Assembly (NCBI GenBank): GCA_964489215.1 | Contig: CAZAYB010000062.1 | Span: 1-13,129 of the forward strand | Source of the DNA: CAZAYB01 sp964489215 | GTDB lineage: Bacteria; Planctomycetota; Phycisphaerae; Sedimentisphaerales; Anaerohalosphaeraceae | Direction: 5' to 3' | Length of the DNA stretch: 13,129 nt | In this document: positions 1 to 6,517 of the stretch, piece after piece | Layout: every line of letters starts with the position of its first letter | Numbering within the stretch: position 1 is the first letter of the stretch | Program-made: the position numbers and the translations under genes | Notes under the pieces: model-generated | Seen by the model: the letters and a program-made list of their open reading frames with translations, nothing else | What the model was told of the DNA's origin: nothing | Databases searched by the model: none

Positions 1-27
1 CAGGGCCTAAAGGATATTTTTAAGTAA
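1..27 (+). CDS. Possible 3' end of an upstream gene (8 codons, partial)
   Basis: Reading from base 1, eight sense codons (QGLKDIFK) precede a TAA at 25-27. The next plus-strand gene starts about 50 bases later, so these could be the last residues of an upstream co-directional gene. The piece is too short to prove coding or to assign a family, and the other frames also close quickly. Bases 28-78 hold only an AT-rich stretch and no clear promoter. Confidence 0.22.
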   Translation, partial: QGLKDIFK

Positions 28-78
28 GAGATAAGCAGGGCCGGTAAAATAAATTTTATTAAAGTTGGGTATTGGCAG

Positions 79-1515
79 ATGCAGATTTTCAGTGATTTCA
101 GGAAGAATATAAGAAATATTATCACCGCACCTACTGAGGAGCTTGGCAGGTGGGGAAGGTATCTTGCATTTCAGCTTAAAGTCTGGCCTACGTGTGTTCG
201 GCTTTTGAAAGAGACTAAGGCTGCTCAGCTTGCCGCTGCTCTTTCTTATAATACAATATTTGCGATTGTGCCTTTGACGATCGTTATATTTTTGGTATTT
301 CAGATGTTTCCCGCATCAGAGGATGTGGGCAAGCAGGTAAGGCATCTTATTTATGAACAGGCACAGCTTAATGATATAATGATTACCAGCGGTCAAGGCC
401 AGGAGGAGGAGACCGTTAAGCTTACGGATGTTATAGATGATCTGGCAAGCGGGTTTATTTCAAAGCTGAATAAAGGTGCGGTGGCGTTTTTTAACGGTGT
501 TATTATTTTCTTTGCTGCGATTGCGCTTTTGATAACAATCGAAAAAGCGTTTAACAGTATCTGGCATATACCCAGGCAAAGGCCTTTTATAAACCGTATC
601 GTCAATTACTGGTCGCTTTTGACACTTGGTCCTTTACTGCTGGCGCTGGGTCTGTATATGAGTGCAAAGTATTTTTCCGTGGGAGATCAGATTGAGGGTT
701 TTGCTTTTCTAAGAGCACTTTTATCTTATTTTATCAGTGTTGTTTTACTGTTCACTCTGTATTTTCTTATTCCTAATACAAGTGTAAGCCCAAAGGCAGC
801 TTTATGGGGGGCTTTGATAGCGGCTTTAATTTGGACAGGAGCAAAACATCTTTTGACCCTGTATGTTACAGTTCTTATACCGAAAAGCTATATAAGTCAG
901 GTTTACGGCATAATGGGACTTGTGCCTATGGGGGTTTTGTGGATTTTTGTAACATGGCTTATAGTCTTGTTTGGTGTTGTTCTTACGTTTGCGACTCAGC
1001 ATCTGCAGACTCTTACGAAGAAAGAGCTTAACGCAATGAAACGGCGGGAAGAATTTTTTATGGTAAATGATTTTGCTGTGATTCGGATATTGCGTTTTGT
1101 CCTTGCTGAGTTTGAGCAAAAGCGGGCTCCGGTTTCAGCTCAGGTCGTAAATTCAAAGTTGAATCTGCCCGGTGAGTTTGGTGAGAAAATACTGGAACAT
1201 CTTGTCAGTCAGAATCTTTTAATCAAGACCAGTGATCCTGTGGTTGGTTTTGTGCCGGCTACTGATGGCGATAATATTACCCTTAGCGAGGTGGTGGAGG
1301 CTTCGATAAAGGGTTCATTTGTTCAGCGCGACGAGGACAGGCCGGGTCCTTTGAAGTCTATTATGGACAAATACCAAAAAGAGCTTTCGCGTCATACTCT
1401 TAAGGAGATTTTGAGTGATACTGAACGCGGTCTGGCTGTTCATAAGCTGACAGATGATGGAGAGGATTCTCTCAATAAAAATGAAAACCAAGGTTCCAAA
1501 GAGCAGGTTGATTAG
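79..1515 (+). CDS. YihY/virulence factor BrkB family membrane protein
   Basis: This is a polytopic inner-membrane protein of 478 residues. The family was once called RNase BN, but that activity belongs to another protein, and the true role of YihY/BrkB proteins is unsettled. The family signature is visible as ALSYNTIFAIVPLT (residues 54-67) in the first membrane segment and AFNSIWHIPRQ (157-167) after the second. Further hydrophobic segments lie near 178-198, 210-231, 239-264 and 280-305, giving about six in all. Residues from about 328 to 410 are soluble and look like the winged-helix-type extension found in longer family members (E. coli YihY is about 290 residues). The last 60 residues are charged and probably disordered. 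The start is the first ATG after the upstream stop, and no strong Shine-Dalgarno precedes it. The gene converges on the exporter gene to its right, with 36 bases between the stops and no obvious terminator hairpin. Confidence 0.88.
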   Translation: MQIFSDFRKNIRNIITAPTEELGRWGRYLAFQLKVWPTCVRLLKETKAAQLAAALSYNTIFAIVPLTIVIFLVFQMFPASEDVGKQVRHLIYEQAQLNDIMITSGQGQEEETVKLTDVIDDLASGFISKLNKGAVAFFNGVIIFFAAIALLITIEKAFNSIWHIPRQRPFINRIVNYWSLLTLGPLLLALGLYMSAKYFSVGDQIEGFAFLRALLSYFISVVLLFTLYFLIPNTSVSPKAALWGALIAALIWTGAKHLLTLYVTVLIPKSYISQVYGIMGLVPMGVLWIFVTWLIVLFGVVLTFATQHLQTLTKKELNAMKRREEFFMVNDFAVIRILRFVLAEFEQKRAPVSAQVVNSKLNLPGEFGEKILEHLVSQNLLIKTSDPVVGFVPATDGDNITLSEVVEASIKGSFVQRDEDRPGPLKSIMDKYQKELSRHTLKEILSDTERGLAVHKLTDDGEDSLNKNENQGSKEQVD

Positions 1516-1551
1516 CGGGCTGTGAGGTTGGGGATCAGGTGTAAGGTTGTT

Positions 1552-2163
1552 TTATAGAGAGATGATTGCGTCGTAGAGAAATTTCAATCCGAAAATTATC
1601 AAAGCCGCTGCGCAGAAACCGAGGATGTATTTTTGTTTTTCAGGGTTGAGCAGTTTGGTTCCTTTTCCGCAAGTCCATGTAAGCAGCCACAGCCAGACGA
1701 GATCGCACAGCCAGTGAACAATTGCGAATATAACAAGTGCGGCTTTTCCTATGTTTTTTGCATCTATAGCCAGGTTAAGTCCCACTGTTGCCCACCAGAA
1801 CAGGAAATAAGGGTTTGTCGCGGACAGTAAAAAGCCTGTTGTCAGAGGATTTGTTTTTACGTTTGCTGATATATCGAAGTCCGTTTTTTTGATTTGAGCC
1901 AGCATTGAGGATCCCATCCAGAGCAAAAATGCTCCTCCCGTGATTCCAATGGCTGTTTTGGCATGTGGATTCTTAATAAGGTTGTCAAGTCCCAACATAA
2001 GCAGAAAAATCAGCGGTATTTCAATCAGGCCGTGTCCGATTGCCATAAATGCGCCGCTGTGCTTATTTTTTGTACCATGTGCAAGCGCCGCTGCGGTAAC
2101 CGGGCCAGGTGCCATTACACCGCTAAGTGAGATCAATATTACTTTTGCGAGAAAAATAATCAT
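1552..2163 (-). CDS. LysE/RhtB-family amino-acid exporter
   Basis: This is a 203-residue membrane protein with about six hydrophobic segments (roughly 3-25, 38-58, 69-90, 108-130, 140-162 and 178-198), the size and layout of LysE/RhtB translocators. The N-terminal SLSGVMAPGPVTAAA corresponds to the family's conserved Gly/Pro-rich first helix, and NPYFLFWW (117-124) to the conserved NP motif that begins the fourth helix. The family exports amino acids or related small solutes by proton-coupled efflux; the substrate here cannot be read from sequence. The ATG at 2163 is chosen because it puts the first helix at the N-terminus as in relatives. An in-frame TTG at 2199 would add 12 residues, and neither start has a clear ribosome binding site. 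The gene is divergent from the PadR operon and its leader begins at the shared palindrome, so PadR control is possible. Confidence 0.82.
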   Translation of the reverse strand: MIIFLAKVILISLSGVMAPGPVTAAALAHGTKNKHSGAFMAIGHGLIEIPLIFLLMLGLDNLIKNPHAKTAIGITGGAFLLWMGSSMLAQIKKTDFDISANVKTNPLTTGFLLSATNPYFLFWWATVGLNLAIDAKNIGKAALVIFAIVHWLCDLVWLWLLTWTCGKGTKLLNPEKQKYILGFCAAALIIFGLKFLYDAIISL

Positions 2164-2217
2164 TTTTGCTATGTTATAAGGTAATGGGTTTAATTCCAAA
2201 AAATTTCTGAAAAAAAC

Positions 2218-2245
2218 TTGACATTGCAGTATACTGCATTATAGT
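2218..2245 (+). promoter_or_regulatory. Strong sigma-70-type promoter of the PadR operon
   Basis: A perfect -35 hexamer TTGACA (2218-2223) is followed after 16 bases by TATAGT (2240-2245), which matches five of six -10 bases. A second TATAGT overlaps at 2245-2250, making a TATAG tandem repeat. Transcription would start near 2252, about 57 bases before the first gene of the operon. This is the best vegetative promoter in the window. Confidence 0.72.
2225..2238. promoter_or_regulatory. 14-bp perfect palindrome, probable PadR operator
   Basis: TGCAGTATACTGCA is a perfect inverted repeat centred between 2231 and 2232. It fills most of the spacer between the -35 and -10 hexamers of the rightward promoter. 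A dimer bound here would block RNA polymerase. PadR-family regulators are winged-helix dimers that commonly repress their own operon from short dyads in the promoter, and a padR-like gene is second in this operon. The palindrome is seen directly; PadR binding is inferred. Confidence 0.6.
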
Positions 2246-2266
2246 ATAGTAGGTGTTATTTGAATA
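2238..2266 (-). promoter_or_regulatory. Candidate divergent promoter for the LysE-type exporter
   Basis: On the minus strand a perfect TATAAT (2238-2243) lies 17 bases from TATTCA (2261-2266), which matches only three of six -35 bases. The predicted start near 2231 falls inside the palindrome, about 68 bases before the exporter ATG. The -10 is good and the -35 is weak, so this could be fortuitous in AT-rich DNA. Confidence 0.38.
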
Positions 2267-2308
2267 TTGGGATAAGTGCCGAATTTCGTTTATTCATAAG
2301 GTCGTTAG

Positions 2309-2665
2309 ATGGTAACAAGGGCTGGTTTAAATAATGGTAAACGGTGGTATCGTTTTTTTATGGACCCTTTTGGGCTGGTTTTTATGCTCTTTGGGATGGT
2401 GTTGTTTTATGTTTCCACTTATGGTTTAGGTGTTAACCCTGTAGAAGGTTCGGTTGTTCAGGTGAGTGATAAGTCTGTTTTCTGGGTGCTGCTTGTTCTT
2501 AGCGGTCCTGGATGGTTGGGTGTGTTTTTATCGCCGATTTTTTTAATGCAGAAAATAATAATAGTGCCGGCTATGATTTTTCAGGGAGCGGGTTGGTTTT
2601 TAGCAGGCAAGTTTTTGGGCTGGTTTTCAGGTAAATTTATACGGATGAAAGCAGGGGATAAATGA
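2309..2665 (+). CDS. Small three-TM membrane protein, first gene of the PadR operon
   Basis: I do not recognise a family for this 118-residue protein. It has a short basic N-terminus, then three hydrophobic segments at about 20-38, 57-79 and 83-105, and a basic C-terminal tail (KFIRMKAGDK). This predicts an integral inner-membrane protein with almost no soluble domain. The ATG is preceded by TAAGG at 2297-2301, seven bases upstream, which is a modest ribosome binding site. Its TGA overlaps the ATG of the padR-like gene (ATGA at 2662-2665), so the two are very likely co-transcribed and translationally coupled. It is the first gene after the strong promoter. A part in a membrane-sensing or permease complex with the downstream membrane proteins is possible but is inferred only from position. 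Confidence 0.75.
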   Translation: MVTRAGLNNGKRWYRFFMDPFGLVFMLFGMVLFYVSTYGLGVNPVEGSVVQVSDKSVFWVLLVLSGPGWLGVFLSPIFLMQKIIIVPAMIFQGAGWFLAGKFLGWFSGKFIRMKAGDK

Positions 2666-3003
2666 AGTTTGATAACTGGCAGACTCAGCTGAGGAAAGGT
2701 ATGCTGGACATTGTTGTGCTAAATTACCTTGCTAACGGTGCCTGTCACGGGTATGAGATGGTTCAGAGTCTTAAATCTGTTGCCGGGCTTACGATACGTG
2801 AGGGCAATATCTATCCAATACTTTCTCGTTTGCAAAGTGACGGTCTTGTCAAGGTTCGCAAGGGTGTGAGCAGTGACGGGCCGCCGAGGAAATATTTTGA
2901 ACTGACCGAAAACGGTAAAGAGATACTTTTTAAGATGAACGAACACTGGGACAGTATTATTGATTCTGTGGAACAGATACGAAAGGGCAAAGAAGATGGC
3001 TGA
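2662..3003 (+). CDS. PadR-family transcriptional regulator
   Basis: This is a 113-residue winged-helix regulator with the PadR N-terminal domain filling nearly the whole protein. The opening WQTQLRKGMLDIVVLNYLA and HGYEMVQSL form the first helices. REGNIYPILSRLQSDGLV (about 47-64) is the recognition helix and following turn typical of PadR. GPPRKYFELTENGKEIL (about 73-89) is the wing with the conserved Pro-Arg-Lys-Tyr and LTxxG pattern. A short C-terminal helix would mediate dimerisation, as in the small PadR subfamily. Such proteins usually repress their own operon and lose DNA binding when a ligand binds or a partner is engaged. The palindrome in the promoter upstream is the likely target. 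The gene overlaps its upstream neighbour by 4 bases and its downstream neighbour by 8. PadR followed by a HAAS-domain gene is a recurrent arrangement in bacteria. Confidence 0.9.
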   Translation: MKFDNWQTQLRKGMLDIVVLNYLANGACHGYEMVQSLKSVAGLTIREGNIYPILSRLQSDGLVKVRKGVSSDGPPRKYFELTENGKEILFKMNEHWDSIIDSVEQIRKGKEDG

Positions 3004-4450
3004 TGAGCAAAGGGAATGGGAGCAGATACGTTCGGAGTATATCGATCGGATAAAGGGGGTTCTTGCTGACGCACCTTACAGTCAGGCCAGTGAAATAATT
3101 GAAAATGTAAGTGATCATCTTGACCGTAAGTACAGTGAGCTTGGGACCGATGAGCGCAGATGGGAGAATTTTCGGCAGATAATAACTGATATGGGGCCGG
3201 CCGGTGATTATGCAGAGCTTCTGGATGTTAAGGGCAGTGAGGGGGGCCGGTTTGGGGCTGGACCGGGTTTTATTTTTTCAGTTATTATTCTTGCGGCAGC
3301 TTTGATAACAGCGGTATTGATATTGCCCCATTTTTTCGGCGGTGAAAAAGTTTGGTGTCTTAGTTTTACGGGTAAGGGTGATTTTAATCCGCGTACGGTG
3401 AGGGGGCTTTTGGATGAGTTTAACCGTAATCATCCGGCAGGGGTAAGGACTCATCATTTCAGGACGGAAGTAAAAGGCGAAAGGCTCCTGGGGCATATCT
3501 GCTGTGATTCCAGAGAAGAAGGTGAGCAGTTAAAAGATATGGTAGAGAAGAATTCACGGCTGGAATTTGTAAAAATAAGGACTTTTTCGCAAGATGAGNN
3601 NNNNNNNNATATGGGGCCGAAAGAATCAGCCAGGATGATTAATGTGCCGGGTAAGGTTATCAGCGGTAAGATTCCTGCTGGTATGATTTTGATAGGAAAG
3701 GGCGGGGATAATGTTGGGAAGGTAGTTTTGGAACTTGGTTCGGCTGACTCAAGGCAGGAGCAATGGCTGGATTACCGCAGCAGTTACGGGATTGATTTTT
3801 GGATTATGAAAGACGGTACGCTTGGTGAGCTTAGGCTGAATAAGGGTTTTGATGGTTTTCTTGACAGCGGTGTTGATATGTCTTTTAGCAGGGATATGGT
3901 CTTCGCTGTATATGGTGAGCCTTTTGAGACGAAAAGTTTTGGCAATATAAGCGGCAGGAATATTGACAGGGTTCTTTGTGTAAAGAGCGATAATCAGAAG
4001 GTTTCGAGGATATATTACGATAAGGCCAGGCTGGTTTTCTGGTTTGAGGGTGAAAGTATTAAGCAGATAGTTCTTTTTGCCGGTCGGCTTATCGGGACAA
4101 AATATGACGGCAGGGTTGAAGATAATTATGACCTGCCTTATGTTTACGACCGGAGGGTTATCGGGAAATGGCGAAGTGTTGATTTCGTTGACAGGTTAGA
4201 GGAATTTGAGGCAGGCCAAAGGAAGTTTAAGGGTGATTTGTTCCTTAAGGACCTTGTTTTTTATGAAGGAGGAAATACTAACCATTATTATAGATGGACG
4301 AAGGGGTATATATTGCATAATAACGATAAGACTGCTTCGAGGTATATTATCCGGGAAATTGCGGGCAAACGGTATATGTTTTTGCAATGGAAGTCTGGTG
4401 AATATGTCATAGGCCGAGACAGGCCAGGCTGGTATGTACTTGTTAAATGA
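2996..4450 (+). CDS. HAAS-domain single-TM protein with BlaR1-tail-like C-terminal region (interrupted by assembly gap)
   Basis: This protein of about 484 residues probably belongs to the membrane partner class of PadR regulators. Residues 1-75 are charged and helical and end in a DMGPAGDYAELL segment, resembling the HAAS (DUF1700-type) domain: a soluble helical module followed by a Gly/Pro turn. One membrane helix follows at about 91-111. The remainder should be outside the membrane: an alpha/beta stretch (about 115-201), the gap, a middle domain (206-389) with a YGEP motif, and a final 95 residues starting GKWRSVDFV (390-484). That last block, with its KGDLFL, WTKGY and MFLQWKSGEY pieces, resembles a lipocalin-like beta domain I associate with C-termini of BlaR1/M56-type sensors; no zinc-protease HExxH motif is visible. 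The start at 2996 has AAAGGG at a good distance and overlaps padR by 8 bases; an ATG at 2960 is less likely. Ten Ns at 3599-3608 mean that length and frame continuity are provisional. Confidence 0.7.
   Translation: MADEQREWEQIRSEYIDRIKGVLADAPYSQASEIIENVSDHLDRKYSELGTDERRWENFRQIITDMGPAGDYAELLDVKGSEGGRFGAGPGFIFSVIILAAALITAVLILPHFFGGEKVWCLSFTGKGDFNPRTVRGLLDEFNRNHPAGVRTHHFRTEVKGERLLGHICCDSREEGEQLKDMVEKNSRLEFVKIRTFSQDEXXXXMGPKESARMINVPGKVISGKIPAGMILIGKGGDNVGKVVLELGSADSRQEQWLDYRSSYGIDFWIMKDGTLGELRLNKGFDGFLDSGVDMSFSRDMVFAVYGEPFETKSFGNISGRNIDRVLCVKSDNQKVSRIYYDKARLVFWFEGESIKQIVLFAGRLIGTKYDGRVEDNYDLPYVYDRRVIGKWRSVDFVDRLEEFEAGQRKFKGDLFLKDLVFYEGGNTNHYYRWTKGYILHNNDKTASRYIIREIAGKRYMFLQWKSGEYVIGRDRPGWYVLVK
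3599..3608. other. Assembly gap (ten Ns) inside the HAAS-domain gene
   Basis: Bases 3599-3608 are unresolved. The reading frame is open on both sides and happens to stay in register across ten bases, but ten is a common placeholder for a gap of unknown size. The true sequence could be longer or shorter, or could contain a repeat or a gene boundary. Confidence 0.97.
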
Positions 4451-4457
4451 AACAGAG

Positions 4458-4463
4458 AAGGAG
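4458..4463 (+). promoter_or_regulatory. Ribosome binding site AAGGAG deciding the start of the Yip1-like gene
   Basis: AAGGAG lies seven bases before the ATG at 4471 and is the strongest Shine-Dalgarno match in the window. It favours that ATG over the one at 4447, which overlaps the previous stop. Confidence 0.8.
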
Positions 4464-4470
4464 CTTTTGG

Positions 4471-5136
4471 ATGCAGGAATGTAAAGAAAAAGTGAGCGTT
4501 TTACGGAGTATTGCCGGCTGGGCCTTTGATCCATTCAGCAGATTGGATAAGAGGGTTTTGCTTGTTTCGGGAGTTTTTATAATCATATTAAGCGGTTTTA
4601 TCGGTTCGCTTAGCAGGACGCATTTTGACGGCGTGCTGGATTTGCACACTGGTCTTGCGACGCAAATATGGGTATATCCTGCTGAGGGTATTATTAACTG
4701 GGTGATACTTTCAGCATCGCTTATGGTTGCTGCGGTTATAGCTGGCGAAAGGAAGATGAAAGGATTTGTTCTTTATGCAAACCAGGCATTTGCGAGATAT
4801 CCTATGTTGGGGGCGGGGCTTGTATCGCTGGTTTATAATTATGAAACGCTTAGCGAGAAGCTTGCGTCAAATCCGGAGATTGCATCTAAGCCGGCTGAGC
4901 TTATGGAAATAATAATGCAGCATCCGATGGATTTGGTTTTGATAATTTTTGCGGCGTTATTCGGTCTGCTGATGATAATCTGGATGGTTGCACTGATGTA
5001 TAAAGGCTATGTGCGCAGCTGTGGTTTAAGTACTGCCAGGCGTATAGTTAGTTTTATAATAGCTCTTATTGTTGCGGAGATTATAAGCAATCTTGTAATT
5101 TTGCCTATGTTAATGTATTTTCGTACGGTGAAATAG
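4471..5136 (+). CDS. Yip1-like polytopic membrane protein, last gene of the PadR operon
   Basis: This 221-residue protein has a short amphipathic N-terminus ending in AFDPFSRLD, then about five hydrophobic segments near 29-48, 71-92, 108-122 (weak), 154-177 and 190-212. The general plan, a DPF motif just before a five-helix bundle, recalls Yip1-domain proteins of bacteria, which often sit beside regulators and transporters, but the match is only by eye. A large non-membrane loop (about 123-150) lies between the third and fourth segments. The start at 4471 is chosen for its excellent Shine-Dalgarno; the ATG at 4447 would overlap the upstream stop as ATGA and add eight residues. It ends one base from the stop of the convergent lipoprotein gene, so terminator signals must lie inside that gene or be absent. 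The function is unknown; it is probably the membrane effector or partner of the HAAS protein. Confidence 0.72.
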   Translation: MQECKEKVSVLRSIAGWAFDPFSRLDKRVLLVSGVFIIILSGFIGSLSRTHFDGVLDLHTGLATQIWVYPAEGIINWVILSASLMVAAVIAGERKMKGFVLYANQAFARYPMLGAGLVSLVYNYETLSEKLASNPEIASKPAELMEIIMQHPMDLVLIIFAALFGLLMIIWMVALMYKGYVRSCGLSTARRIVSFIIALIVAEIISNLVILPMLMYFRTVK

Positions 5137-5137
5137 G

Positions 5138-5503
5138 TTATTTACATTCCGTTATGCGTTGCTGTTGGTCGAAAACTGCCGGGCCGTACCAGTAGCGGTT
5201 TCCGGTGAAGTCATCTTCGTACATAATCCAGAAGCATTTTTGGTCCTGCAGTGATTTGTAGGCGTACCATTTTCTCCAGTTCATCTTCGTCTGAGGCTGA
5301 TTGGATATTTGTCCAACCGAGCAGAGCTGTTGTTTTGGCGGTGAGGCTTGTTCCGGTAAAAAAAGCACCCGTGAAGAAAGATTGATGTTTGACAGTTTTT
5401 CCATAAGCTCAGGATCGCTGCATTTTGTGTGATTATGCGCGCAGCCTGCGGTAAGTATGGTCAACATCATTAGGATTAAGAGTGACATGAGCATCCTTTT
5501 CAT
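5138..5503 (-). CDS. Small Cys-rich lipoprotein
   Basis: This is a 121-residue predicted lipoprotein. The N-terminus MKR is followed by a hydrophobic stretch (4-19) and a lipobox LTAGC, with Cys21 as the lipidated residue, so it is probably anchored to a membrane facing the periplasm. The mature part is short and contains four more cysteines (28, 61, 90 and 120), enough for two disulfides, plus an aromatic-rich segment (about 76-107) rich in Trp and Tyr. I do not recognise the family. The start at 5503 has AAAGGG at six bases; an ATG at 5530 would place nine extra residues before the signal peptide and is rejected. The gene lies 68 bases downstream of ftsQ on the same strand. With no convincing promoter in between, it may be the last gene of the murC-ftsQ transcription unit. 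It nearly abuts the PadR operon end-to-end. Confidence 0.78.
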   Translation of the reverse strand: MKRMLMSLLILMMLTILTAGCAHNHTKCSDPELMEKLSNINLSSRVLFLPEQASPPKQQLCSVGQISNQPQTKMNWRKWYAYKSLQDQKCFWIMYEDDFTGNRYWYGPAVFDQQQRITECK

Positions 5504-5509
5504 TTTATG

Positions 5510-5515
5510 CCCTTT
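5510..5515 (-). promoter_or_regulatory. Ribosome binding site AAAGGG deciding the lipoprotein start
   Basis: On the minus strand AAAGGG ends six bases before the ATG at 5503. It selects the start that places the signal peptide at the very N-terminus. Confidence 0.65.
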
Positions 5516-5571
5516 CAAATAGGTATGCACATTTGTATTATTGCAAAATATGTATAATTATTCTGCACCTT

Positions 5572-6501
5572 TCAGTTTTTGAGCAGACTGGGAACGCGGT
5601 TTTGCGGGACCTGTAATTCGATGCATTTTACCCTGTCCTGAATAGTGCCTTCTTCCTTAAAGAAGTTATAAAGCATTGAGATTTTCTCCGATGCCTTAGG
5701 TTCCAGATATGTAGGACCCTGACCTATAGCGGCACCAAAGTAAATTTCCGTACCGTCTTTAGCTGTTAATACGATGTGCGGAGCAGAAGTGTTTTCCCTT
5801 CCCTGAAAATTAGCTACATTTATTTCTGAAATTTCGCTAAGCAGCGGTTTGTGTTCAGTAACTATTTTATCCATTTTTGCCATGACGCTCAGTATTTCCA
5901 TGGCAGCAGTTACGTCCCCTTTTCTCCAGAAAGCACCTACGGCAGGTTCCAGGCCTTTATTAAAGCCTGTTATTTGTATAATGTTCAGGTCGGTAATGGG
6001 CAGATAGTCAAGGATTACGACGTCCTTTGTTTTTGGCAGTTTTTCCTCGAATGCCCATGCACAGTAATATTTGTTTTTATGGTAATTTACGTATGCTATT
6101 GGTTTCCTGAATTTGGCGTTTACGAATATCTTCTGCTGTCCGAGCCTTACCTTTACGTTATACAGCCAGGGCAGAGTTTGCAGTTTATGGGCGACCGCTG
6201 GCGCGGTATCGTGGTCGAGCATGAAATGGGTTCCGCCCGCTGTCTGAGCTATCTTTTCCATTAGTGACTGGCTAATCCAGACAGGCGCCTCTGTCAGTTC
6301 CATCGGTCCGGACTGTGCCCTTACAGGTGATTTTTTGTTTACGTATCTGTTCAGGTAGAAGAATCCGACGATTATCCCTGTAGTTATAAGGATTATGGTA
6401 AGGTAGCCGAGCAGTTTCAGCCATGGCATTTGGGCAATGTTTTTTACAGCTTCGATTAGTGAAAATGAAGATTTTTTTTTCTTTCGTGCTCTTTTTGCCA
6501 C
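5572..6501 (-). CDS. ftsQ: FtsQ-like cell division protein
   Basis: This is a 309-residue bitopic membrane protein. It has a short, very basic cytoplasmic tail (MAKRARKKKK), one membrane helix at about 29-51 and a large periplasmic domain. The stretch from about 98 to 138, including PWLYNVKVRL and IFVNAKFRKPIAYV, matches the end of a POTRA-type domain and the start of the FtsQ beta domain, where the pattern is Trp-aliphatic-V-V-x-V-R followed by a V-x-E/K-R-x-P-A-A strand. FtsQ bridges early and late divisome proteins and recruits FtsB/FtsL. Overall similarity is weak, as is normal for FtsQ, so the position immediately after murC-murB-ddl is strong supporting evidence. The start is GTG at 6501 with AGAGGAAG upstream on the minus strand, 16 bases after the ddl stop. 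An A9 run in codons 7-10 encodes part of the lysine cluster. No ftsA or ftsZ follows. Confidence 0.72.
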   Translation of the reverse strand: MAKRARKKKKSSFSLIEAVKNIAQMPWLKLLGYLTIILITTGIIVGFFYLNRYVNKKSPVRAQSGPMELTEAPVWISQSLMEKIAQTAGGTHFMLDHDTAPAVAHKLQTLPWLYNVKVRLGQQKIFVNAKFRKPIAYVNYHKNKYYCAWAFEEKLPKTKDVVILDYLPITDLNIIQITGFNKGLEPAVGAFWRKGDVTAAMEILSVMAKMDKIVTEHKPLLSEISEINVANFQGRENTSAPHIVLTAKDGTEIYFGAAIGQGPTYLEPKASEKISMLYNFFKEEGTIQDRVKCIELQVPQNRVPSLLKN

Positions 6502-6517
6502 CGGTGTCTTCCTCTTG

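Noticed and set aside
1..43. Direct repeat CAGGGCC at 1-7 and 37-43
   Set aside because: Seven bases repeated once in a short intergenic region is expected by chance, and no mobile-element hallmarks flank it.
79..1515. Calling the first gene ribonuclease BN
   Set aside because: The old RNase BN name for the YihY/BrkB family is a misassignment, and the protein is a polytopic membrane protein without nuclease motifs.
5851..6264. 137-codon plus-strand open frame
   Set aside because: It is antisense to ftsQ and rich in Tyr/Phe/Cys as expected of a shadow frame. The ftsQ reading is supported by gene order and its TM helix.
6471..6480. T9 tract in ftsQ as a minus-strand regulatory or phase-variable run
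   Set aside because: On the coding strand it simply encodes part of a lysine cluster in the basic cytoplasmic tail. Slippage there cannot be judged from one sequence.
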